Of a stretch of 64,000 nt of DNA, positions 53,558 to 62,411 are shown piece by piece (position 1 is the stretch's first letter; every line of letters begins with the position of its first letter). Source of the DNA: Cinnamomum chago. Its lineage: Eukaryota; Streptophyta; Magnoliopsida; Laurales; Lauraceae. The position numbers and the translations under genes were made by a program. Location: positions 2,993,501 through 3,057,500 of the forward strand of contig CP142453.1 in assembly GCA_038049695.1 (NCBI GenBank), written 5' to 3'. The notes below the pieces were generated by a model, which saw nothing but the letters and a program-made list of their open reading frames with translations, searched no databases and was not told the origin of the DNA.

Positions 53558-54579
53558 TCCTCCAACTGCGTTTTGGATTGCACATGCATACTTTTTCGAG
53601 CTAATTTTGAGATTATTTGGCATGTGATACACCTTGATTTGGATTTTCGAACTGATTTTTTTTACGATTTAAGGATTTTGATCATGTCCACAAGTACACG
53701 ATGACTCACTTGGACACTCACTTAGGGTCAATGAGACACTAGGATTGACATGATTCCTGGTCTTAGTGGTTTTATACCTATTCGGAGCATCGATTTTGAT
53801 TTTCCCACTCCTTATGCTCTCTTCTTAATGTCTATATTTTATATGTGACCCAAAAGTGCGTAGAGATTTCTGTAGACCGACGCGATGGAACTGTATCCTA
53901 AAGGGTTCAGAAATTTCTGCAAAAAAAAAAAAAAAAGCACTCGAACTTGTGCATTAATTTATGCCGAGAAGTTCTTAAGAAAATCTTGAGTTGGGTTATA
54001 AAAAAAAAAAAAAAACGGTGTGTGACATTAAGGGGGAGCTTCTCACCTTATTATTGATCGGATTGATTGTTTTTGAAAGGTGTGAAATTCACTATGTATC
54101 TGATGATTGTTGATTTGTGGTCGATCTGTGATTTCTCTGTGTTTTTCATTTGAGATTATCTTTCTCACAATTTACACACATGATAACTTCCCCAAAATTG
54201 TGTTGCCTCATGACTTGCAAATTATAGTGTTTGATCATCGAAGGTTTTCGATTATTGGCCTGTCTGAGTTTTGCATTTGTGCATTTTTTGTGGATATAGA
54301 TTATCTGATTTAGGGGGTGAATAATCTTTGTCAATTATGAACAAAAAGGGGGAGAAGCTGAGATAGCTCATGTGATTTCACTTGTCGCTGATTAGTGTTT
54401 TAGTAAGTTTATTTCATTGTCAGAATAATTTTCATTTTCATGATTTCACGCTTGATCTTTTGTCAAACCTTCGTGAATAGGAATTACAGGGCTGAACTGA
54501 AGAAAAGTTTCTTGATATTCATCTTATTTATTCTGGGTAGAATTTTTCTTGTAATTAGGTGTTTTGTCCATGAATTGCC
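53558..54579 (+). other. Non-coding 3' internal region of the Copia element
   Basis: About 1 kb without coding sequence. Two poly(A) tracts (near 53921 and 54001) and two GGGGGAG words (54030 and 54345) precede the main polypurine tract. It looks like the original 3' untranslated part fused to gag after loss of pol. Confidence 0.6.
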
Positions 54580-54591
54580 AAAGGGGGAGAT

Positions 54592-55677
54592 TGTTAGGAT
54601 TATAATTCTATTATAATTAGTGTTGGCAAATTCATTGGGTGCTGGACAAAACCTGGGTTTTAATTATAATTGTAATTTTAGTGGGACTGCCCAAGGAAGA
54701 TTGCTACAGGATTTGCAATGTGGAGTTTTCTATTATCATCACATGAGGACTACCATATGAGTATTCAACATGATGACATCAGCTTGTATGGATTGTATGG
54801 ACTATCCTTTTGAGAACTCATGTGGACTACCTTTTGTGAACTCATGGAGATCTTTGTCAAAGTATCTTGGAAACACAAAAGTCAAGAAGACACAACTAGC
54901 ATGGCTGTGTTTTAATATGCTGCCATCTGTTTCAATATGATGCCATGGGATCTGTGCAACATTAGGTTGGGTGATCGCTCGAGCCATCTTTGGTTCGCTC
55001 GAGCGGACGAAGACAGTAAGTCATCCGCTCGAGCGCACGTTTACTTCGCTCGAGCGGTCAGTGCGCAGAAAGTCCGGTTTGAATAAAATAATGCATTCTA
55101 ATTTGGTTCAGCTTACTTCTTTGAGTCCTACTTGCTCTACAAGTATTGAGGCACGAATTAAAGCCTATATATGGCCTTTCTCTCTCTACTCTAAGAGACA
55201 ACTCTCCCATCCAAAAATCTAGAGATCTATTGAGAGATTATTTTCTTCTCCAAAGCTTCAAGTTGCTGCGCTGAAGTTCAAGTATTTGGAGATTTTTCTG
55301 CTACTTTTCTGAAGTGGATTCATCTTGAAAAGGCATTCAAGGTGATTGGTTCAAGCGCGGTGAAGGTGTACAATGAGCAGTCGGCAAGATCAAAACAGTC
55401 CTTAGGTTGAGTCAGCAACTGGGAAATGGTTGTGAGTTTTCTTGTAACTTTCAATTTCATAGTGCTTGGTTGTCTGTTGGCCTAGACGATAAGGCCCGTG
55501 GTTTTTCCCGAGTAGGGTTTTCCACGTAAAAATCCCGTGTCATTCTCTCTCTTATGGTTTGATTGTTTTAATCAGGATTAGGGTTAACTATTAGTTTAAT
55601 CACTTGTTATTGATATTCATTTGAGATCATATAAGTGGGACATCTGCCTGTGTTAAGGCAAGTTAAGTGGTTTTTCA
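54592..55677 (+). repeat. 3' LTR of the Copia element
   Basis: 1086 bp. Contains four intact GCTCGAGC palindromes at 54977, 54997, 55027 and 55048; in the 5' LTR the two middle ones are mutated. Confidence 0.93.
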
Positions 55678-56233
55678 GTTCCAACAGAGGAACCAGAGAA
55701 GGTTGAATGTGAAGAGATGTCATCAAATCCAATTAATGGGTCAATTCCATCTGTGAAAATAGAAGAGGTTGAACTGGAGGAGAAAGCATTGATGACAAAT
55801 ATCGCGCCTTTGGGTGTGGAGTCTTCTTTGGATTCAATTCCATTGGAGGGAGTAGAAAAGGATGGATTCAAGTAGAACGCATCTGATTCGAATAGCGAGG
55901 TCTATAACGGACCAGTTCTATCAAAAAAGTTTGATCTTGAATCCTTTTTAGCTCCTTTGCCAATGGTAGAAGAAGATGAAATATCAACATCTGCTAGTAG
56001 TTCAGATGAGTGGTTTCACATAGACAGAGATGGCATGGCCAGTGATGGAGACATTGGAGAAGTAAACAGATTCCTCGAAGTGGATCCATATGGATTCGAG
56101 CAGTTGATAAAGCATCTGCTTCCAAGGTTTTTGTGAAAGAGATCAATTTACATTTGGAATGGCAATAAAACCATTATAATTAGTTTGTTTTTTTGTTTTA
56201 AAACATTAACATTCAAAAGAATACAATTGCAGT

Positions 56234-56424
56234 TTTTTTTTTTTTTTTAGTAAAAAAGCCAAGGGGCTAGGATGTAATTGAGAGCCCGCACACATACGGG
56301 GAAACATCCAACTTAGGTGGGAAAGGAGGCCGCACACGTGAAAAGAGGTGGTATTCAGGATTCGAACCTTGGACCGCTAGGTTAGGTGAGAACTACCACT
56401 CCTTACCACTAGGATAAGGAGTCG
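56234..56424 (-). mobile_element. tRNA-derived SINE with intact A and B boxes
   Basis: On the minus strand it starts CTCCTTATCCTAGTGGTAAGG (A box TAGTGGTAAGG) and has the perfect B box GGTTCGAATCC about 40 bp later. It ends in an A-tail (T-run 56234-56250 on the plus strand). Different family from the 36319 type. Confidence 0.7.
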
Positions 56425-56669
56425 TTCTTAGTTCTATGGTTGGAGTCGAGAATGTATTCATTTCCTGTTTTCTTTTATTTTTTAAAATCTTTAAATGATT
56501 TTTTGTGTACCTACTTTCCTCAAATGAGTTAGGATTTAAAGACACATGATACATTAATTTTGTATGGATGCACTCAGAGGGGACCTTAATCAACCTCTCG
56601 TTTTGAATCCGATATCAGATGCCCTCTCTCAACCAAACCTCATCTTTAATGCTCTCTCTGATAAAAACC

Positions 56670-57041
56670 TAGGGGTGTTCATGCCGGGCCGGGATGGGCC
56701 GGGCTAAGGTATATCCAGGCCTGGCCCAGCTTTAGAAACACTGGCCCATGCCCAGGCCCAGCCCAAGCCTGACACGGGCCATGAAAGTTAGGCCCAAGCC
56801 TACCCATTTAATCAATCGGGCCTGTCCGAACTGGGCTTTTATCACTTTTGTGGGTATCTGAGCACTAATTAAATTGAGTTACATGCATTTCTTACACTGA
56901 CCGGGCTGGGCTATGGGCTTCCTATCGCTTAATCCAAGGCCGGCTCAATTATTAATCGGGCCCTAATTACATATCTAAGCCCGGCCCAAAGCGGGCTAGT
57001 CCTGGATCGGGCTCGGGTGGCCTGGCCCATGAACACCCCTA
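56670..57041. mobile_element. hAT-like MITE with target duplication and a related empty site
   Basis: TAGGGGTGTTCATG at the left and CATGAACACCCCTA at the right. Flanks are ATAAAAACC and ATAAAACC, an 8-bp duplication with one slipped A. The interior is GGCCC/GGGCC rich. Duplication copy B has the uninterrupted site near 62870-62895 (GCTCTTTTTGATC, then ATTCTTACAT). Confidence 0.8.
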
Positions 57042-57049
57042 ATAAAACC

Positions 57050-58904
57050 TTCTTACATGGACTTGGAAAGAATTTATTTATAGCAATTAGGCAAATAAAA
57101 ACAACCTCCTTCTAGGAGTGATCGAGGGTTGGGCCCATCCTGCTTTAGGTCGAGTTATAGCCTTGGGTTTTTGTACTTGGCCTTAGTATTTGGGCCAAAC
57201 TTAGATTAAGTGATAGAAAGCCCGAAAAGTGTTCGGCCCGGCCTGAATAAGTAATTCATGTAGTTCAGTCATTTATTTATCCAAACAAGTGATATAAAAG
57301 CGATGCTCGGCTGATAGAGTAAATGGGCAAGCTCGGCCCTGACTTGAGGCCTATGTTAGGCTCGTGCAGGTATGGAACTATGTTTTTAAGTCGGGCTGGG
57401 CCTGGAAATGCCTCAGCCTGACCTGGCCCGGCGGCGGGATTGAACACTTGCAAACGGGTTTGGTTGGGTCATGTGTGACCCAGTGTTTGGACCTCCCCAA
57501 CTCGTATCTCAACCTGACCAACCTGTTTATTTATTTATTTATTTATGATGGTCGGGTCAAGTTGACACCAACTGACCCACTTTCTGCAAATGGTTGATCA
57601 ACCTGGATATGGATTGATTCGATAAGCATTAGTAGTAATATTGTCATTATTTGAACTTCACCCCACATCAATCTGGGTTTCCATTCAGCATGGAACAATG
57701 ATAAAAGACACAGAAAGAGAGCCCTCACACACAAGAAGAAGAGGCTCATGGACTTGGGTAGAGAGTCCGCGCAGGTGGGAAGAGCTCTCCTGAGCCGAGT
57801 CATTCCTCCTTAGATTCGAACTCAAGATTGGTTGGCTCTGATACCATTTTAAAATTATTTTAGCTAGTCATTCCAATCAAAACCTTAAGGCACCAAACAT
57901 GTATATGAAGCCCCATCAAACCCATGACTTAGGCGGCGCAGGATGTGGGACTTTCCAATTAACATAAACGACCACCAATTTTTTTCGTAATAAGATTAAA
58001 AAAGATTAGGCTTAAAGTTCTTACTAAATTAAGGCAGGGTGAATGGTACTTTTCATGTTAGCACTTTGATTTATTTCAATTAGGTTTCTTTATTTGGTTA
58101 AAAAAATTAAATAGTTAGTAATGGAGATGATTATTTGTAAAAATTAAAAATGAAACAACTACAGGGTTATGTAGGCCCGGGAGTTCCTATGATTATGAGT
58201 TAGATTAACATGTGTGGGCTTAGTGGCCCACCTTTTCTTAATTCAAGCCATTAATATATTATATGCAACCCCAATCCCCATACCTAATATCCGCTTGCCA
58301 AAATCTCACTCCATTCATAATAATATTCACCATTTGGATTGATTAGGTAAAAAAAAATAAGTCTCAACCCAATAATAGTTCTCATTTTTTTACAATAATC
58401 GTTCAAACGTGATTATTACTCTGATTAATTAGAGGCGCACAATCTTGGCCACTACCTTAACACTTGGGTGCACCTGATGTAAATGACTTTGGTCAAGAAA
58501 AGGTGGGGCCCATGCATGATCATGAATTACCATTGCACTAATATACATTTTTTTATATTTGAAGTACTAATATACAGTATACTTAAAACCCAAGGAATCT
58601 GCATATGGAAAGTTGTTGGAAGAATCTATTTTCCTTCTTCCGATTTTCTCTCACTTCAATTCCAATCAGGTAGACCCACCTAGTGCTCCATCCACCGTGG
58701 CCCCATCCATTCATTATCTAGATCACTCAAAATAAATATCATCCATATGTAAATTCGGATGATTTTCTCCTACACTCTTGTACTTTGTATTGGTGTCCTT
58801 CCTTAGTGAAGCCGGACCCGGTGAAATTCAATGGGCTCCCATCTTAGGCTACAGTGAAAAAAAAAATCTTAAATTTTACTTCAAAAGAAGTTGGACCCAC
58901 TTTA
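57050..58904. other. Downstream part of duplication copy A
   Basis: No gene. Homologous to about 62895-64000: shared CAATTA-GCAAATA, AAGTGATAGAAAGCC, TATCCAAACAAGTGA, ATGGAACTATGTTT, CACTCCATT, GATTGATTAGG and GTGCACCTGATGTAAATG. It contains a short TTTA repeat at 57520-57546. Confidence 0.6.
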
Positions 58905-59076
58905 AGTTTTTTTTTGTTCTTTTGCCATCGGAGGGTTTTCCAACCCTTTGGGTTTGACTGATCCATCTGAGTAAATTCCCATGTGGCCCCAGTGTGGTAG
59001 TGTAGTTTCGAATCTACAACCTCCAGATGCAAACCGTGGTCTTAGGCCAACTGAACTACTCTCGGGGCTCCCTTTA
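58905..59076 (-). mobile_element. tRNA-derived SINE (36319 family)
   Basis: On the minus strand: GGAGCCCCGAGAGTAGTTCAG, then AAGACCACGGTTTGCATCTGG, then the B-box region GTAGATTCGAAACTAC, ending in an A-rich tail. Flanks CACTTTAAG and CCTTTAAA suggest a short target duplication. Confidence 0.65.
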
Positions 59077-59077
59077 A

Positions 59078-59176
59078 AATATCCTTAAAATATTACTTCA
59101 CCCCACACATTATTATTAAGATTAAACACATTACTAATAATGTGTGTGGGGGTGAAGTAATATTACGAGGATATCT
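59078..59176. mobile_element. Small fold-back MITE
   Basis: AATATTACTTCACCCC with ACACATTATTA on the left mirrors the right half (TAATAATGTGTGTGG, GGGTGAAGTAATATT), giving a hairpin of about 95 bp abutting the SINE. Confidence 0.6.
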
Positions 59177-59332
59177 CATAAGGTTATTTCAAAGTAGTTC
59201 AAAACCAGCAAGTTTCCTTTTCTAGTTGATATCTCTAATAGTTATGATAAGAAATTCACTCCTCCTCAACTTCTATGTATCTTCTTCCTTTAAGTATTGG
59301 TTTTTCCTCTCAACAAACTCATTACTTCATCA

Positions 59333-60271
59333 ATGGCGATCTTAATATTTTCTTCTACAATGGCGATTTTGAAGGGTCTTTGTTTATTTCCTTTCATATA
59401 CAATTGGATACTAAACTATCCACATGTGTTCTTGGACACCAACGTTGGCAGGATCATTATTCTCTTCACTTTCTTTTTCTGTGTCAAACTACTACCTTTT
59501 TTGCCAGCTCTTTTTCTACTCTCCCTCATTAGCCTTCAATTGTCTTGCACCATCCATCCCTGCTTAAAAGATCTGATACCATCTTCAGTCTTTTCCTTGA
59601 TAGAGGCCAAGATTAGAGAAGCTGACCCAACTGGAAGAATCTCATCATTGAGAAGACGTATTTGGAACGACCAGGATTTCTTCATCGTACCTAGCTCAGC
59701 AGTTGGACTTCTTCTAGCCTGCTATTGCAGATTCTATGGTTTGTTGTCATGCTTCTTCTTATATTTTCTTTCTTTGGGAATGCATGTCGTTTTCAGATTT
59801 ACTGTGCAGAGTTGTACTACTACTAGTACTCAGCCTTCAGGTCATGAATCTTCTCTCGGTTCAGTTCCAACAGAGGAACAAGAGAAGGTTGAGTGTGGAG
59901 AGATGACATCAAATCCAATTGATGGGTCAAGTCCATCTGTGAGAATAGAAGAGGTTGAATTGGAGGAGAAATCATTAGTGACAAATATCGCGGCTTTGAA
60001 TGTGGATCCTTCTTTGGATTCAATTCCTTTAAAGGAAGTGGAAAAGGATGGATTCAAGGAGAAACCATCAAATTCGATTGAAACATCAACGTCTGATAGT
60101 TGTCCAGATGAATGGTTTCAAATGGAAAGAGATGGCGTGGATAACAATCGAGATACTGGAGAAATAAACAGATCCCCCCACGGAGATGCCGGGGAAATAA
60201 ACAAATCCCACAATGAGGATCGATATCGATTCCAGCAGTTGATGAAGCGACTGCATCCCAAGTTATGGTGA
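59333..60271 (+). CDS. Unrecognised membrane protein, copy B (intact)
   Basis: A 312-aa single-exon frame from ATG 59333 (CATCAATGG context, same position as copy A) to TGA 60269-60271. Two long hydrophobic regions, about residues 40-72 (IIILFTFFFCVKLLPFL...) and 119-156, flank a polar loop with RRRIWNDQDFF. The second half is acidic and Ser/Glu-rich, with EEVELEEKS and DEWFQMERDG, so probably soluble. It could be a hairpin membrane protein with both ends on one side. I do not recognise the family. Evidence that it is a gene: a long frame, and copy A conserves the same frame apart from discrete lesions. It lacks about 30 codons present in copy A. Expression is unknown. Confidence 0.65.
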   Translation: MAILIFSSTMAILKGLCLFPFIYNWILNYPHVFLDTNVGRIIILFTFFFCVKLLPFLPALFLLSLISLQLSCTIHPCLKDLIPSSVFSLIEAKIREADPTGRISSLRRRIWNDQDFFIVPSSAVGLLLACYCRFYGLLSCFFLYFLSLGMHVVFRFTVQSCTTTSTQPSGHESSLGSVPTEEQEKVECGEMTSNPIDGSSPSVRIEEVELEEKSLVTNIAALNVDPSLDSIPLKEVEKDGFKEKPSNSIETSTSDSCPDEWFQMERDGVDNNRDTGEINRSPHGDAGEINKSHNEDRYRFQQLMKRLHPKLW

Positions 60272-60348
60272 AAGAGTTCAATTCAATTTACATTAGTAAC
60301 AGCAGTAGAACCATTATAGATAGGACTTTTTCTTTTTCTTTTTTTTGG

Positions 60349-60520
60349 TAATGCTTTTGACATTAACAAGCAGAAGTTCTATAATTGGAATTGAGAAATA
60401 TTTTGTCTCTTTTAGATGGGTTTTTTTTTTAATGCTTTTGACATTAACAATCAGAAGTTCTATGATTGGAGTTGAGAAATTTTGTCTTTTATTTTTCTTT
60501 TTTTGGGTGATGTAAGAATC
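60349..60520 (+). repeat. 82-bp tandem duplication in the 3' flank of copy B
   Basis: Two units starting AATGCTTTTGACATTAACAA, with CAGAAGTTCTAT and GAGAAAT, at about 60350 and 60432, separated by a T-run. A few substitutions separate them. Confidence 0.7.
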
Positions 60521-61413
60521 TTTAAACAATTTCCCTTTGCTCTTTAATGTACCTACTTTCTTCACATCAGTTGGTGGTTATTAGATTTTGTTCATTGGTT
60601 TATAGTGCCCTTGTTGATGTCTCTTTTTGTAATCTTGTTAAATATCTACTGATTTGATTGAGGATGCCCTCTGCAATTGTAGCTCATGATTTATAACCAT
60701 CATTCAGATGGTAATGTCAGAGAAAATATCTACAGACTATACAATCCTTAAAGAAGGATCGGCCACTAAAAGCCCAATCTAGAGAACCTTGATCTTATAC
60801 AATGGGCTTGTTTCTTTATCGGAATTCCCCAAAATCTTATATGTATCCTCCACTCCACTTAAGCATATAAAAATGTCAATTGTGTTGGAATTCTTAAAGA
60901 GCGACTTTGACTTTGGTAAAGGAATTTCTTAGGATAGCCATCACATCACTATCTTTGAATTTTCAAAAGCACAAATTTGGATAAGAAAATCCAGGAAAGA
61001 AACAGGCCAATGTGTGCACGGTACAAAGCCATGCTTCATCAACAAATGACTGCATTTTGATTATCAATTTTTCATCCTCTCAAGAAACATATATCTTTAA
61101 AAAACGCCCCTTCAACATAAATGGTAAAACTCCTATAAAACTAGTATTGACACTAATTTCTCAAACATGGGAAAAAAAATTCAGTGGACATAAACACCCT
61201 GCCACATAACATAAAGCTTGCTATGTTCTTGTGTTGCTTGTTTACTCATTGCATTGTGATTGGTCATGTTCAATGACATGGGTAAGTATTGGTAATATCA
61301 TTGCTAGAAGATTCTAGTTCTCATCTTGTTTGTTTTCATGGCAAACGCTCATCAGCATTAAAAAAAAATATGGTTCATTGATTATATCATGAACTTCTTA
61401 GGCCTAGGAAGTA
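60521..61413. other. Spacer between copy B gene and solo LTR
   Basis: No gene or element recognised. The first bases (gtacctactttctt) match copy A downstream of its gene (about 56510). Confidence 0.4.
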
Positions 61414-61418
61414 ATTTT

Positions 61419-62406
61419 TGTTGGAAAAATAGCTAAGAGCTACACTAGTTTTTTGTTATCTTTGAGCAAAAAACTAAGTGGGACCCACTTATCCTTTTGG
61501 GTGGGAATATATGGGAATGTAATCTACTCCATGAGTAGATTATGGACATGTATTGAGTTGCTCTAATCCATTTAGGGGTAAATGATAAATTACCTCCTAA
61601 ACACCACTACTTGAACATGTTAAACATGAAAATAAAAGGAAGTGGTGAACTTGCTTCGCACATTGCTTGGGAGCAAAACATTCATTGGGTATAAATATAC
61701 TTACCTTGGTAGTATAAGATGAGCCCAAAGGGACATCCCACTTTTGTGGAGGAGAGAGGACCTAGATCAAGGTAGGGTCACCACCACACGCGCGCGCCCC
61801 ACCTCGCTTCGCCCCAAACCGAACGCGCGAGTTGGTTTTCCTTTTTCAAATAGGGTGTGTCTAAGAGGTGCGTGCCCTTTCGTATATAAAAGGGTGTGTC
61901 CCTAGTCCCAAGAGGTGTGTATCTGTTCATCTGAACAGTTGCAACCCCCCATGAAGAGACCTGTTACAAGCTATTTATATGCATCTTGTTCATAACTTTT
62001 GATCATCTAATTCACTGCTGTTGCATAGCATTTTCGAGTCATCCTCATTGTAAAAGAGAGAATCCTCCTACTACACTTTTGGTTCGCCTGTCACACAGTT
62101 TGTAGTGCTGCAACTGTTGTGAGACCAATCATTGTATCATGTGAGGCAATCGCTGTTGAAGCTCATAAGCATCATTGCGGGGGCGAATTTGTCTTAAGGA
62201 CATAGTATTTGAACACTAGCCTTAATCAATCTTCTTCTATGGATTTCTGTGATTAATTACTTCAACAACAGAGTACTTTTCTGCCTTCAAACAGTAAGTA
62301 AAATTTCCATTACATCCTGTGGTTTTGAATTACGGTTGTTCTGTTTCACTGCTGTGAGAACTATAGCCTATATACTGAACTATTACTGCATGTACTCTAC
62401 TTAACA
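61419..62406 (+). mobile_element. Solo LTR (988 bp)
   Basis: Starts TGTTGGAAAAATAGC and ends ACTTAACA. The 5-bp duplication ATTTT is at 61414-61418 and 62407-62411. Joining the flanks gives GTAATTTTGTATGG; copy A has TTAATTTTGTATGG uninterrupted near 56555-56567. It carries a TATA-like TATATAAAAGG near 61883 and a CG-rich patch (acgcgcgcgcccc). Confidence 0.75.
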
Positions 62407-62411
62407 ATTTT

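Larger units (their letters stand above)
50418..55677 (+). mobile_element. Non-autonomous Copia LTR retrotransposon (gag only)
   Basis: 5' LTR 50418-51521, 3' LTR 54592-55677 (both TG...CA). The 5-bp target duplication GTTCC lies at 50413-50417 and 55678-55682. The primer site TGGTATCAGAGC (51524-51535) fits initiator-Met tRNA. The polypurine tract AAAGGGGGAGAT is at 54580-54591. The internal part is only about 3.1 kb and encodes gag; protease, integrase, reverse transcriptase and RNase H are missing. The LTRs differ by about 20 substitutions and a 20-bp repeat-number change by eye, about 2 percent. It sits in the reading frame of the copy A gene. Confidence 0.92.
49901..56136 (+). pseudogene. 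Broken membrane-protein gene, copy A (split by a Copia element)
   Basis: Homologous along its length to the intact gene at 59333-60271. It starts at the same ATGGCGATCT context (49901). A 1-bp deletion near 50210 (CCCAATGGAAG versus CCCAACTGGAAG in copy B) shifts the frame and stops it at 50231-50233. After 50417 the homology is interrupted by the LTR element and resumes at 55683. Downstream a GAG codon is TAG (55873-55875). The original end is TGA at 56134-56136. Copy A also keeps about 30 codons, ending VEEDE, that copy B lacks. No full-length product is possible. Protein family unrecognised: two hydrophobic segments, then an acidic Ser/Glu-rich tail. Confidence 0.8.

Noticed and set aside
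53558-54579. Remnant of protease, integrase or reverse transcriptase in the Copia element
   Set aside because: No frame or motif of these domains in any reading frame; the region is non-coding.
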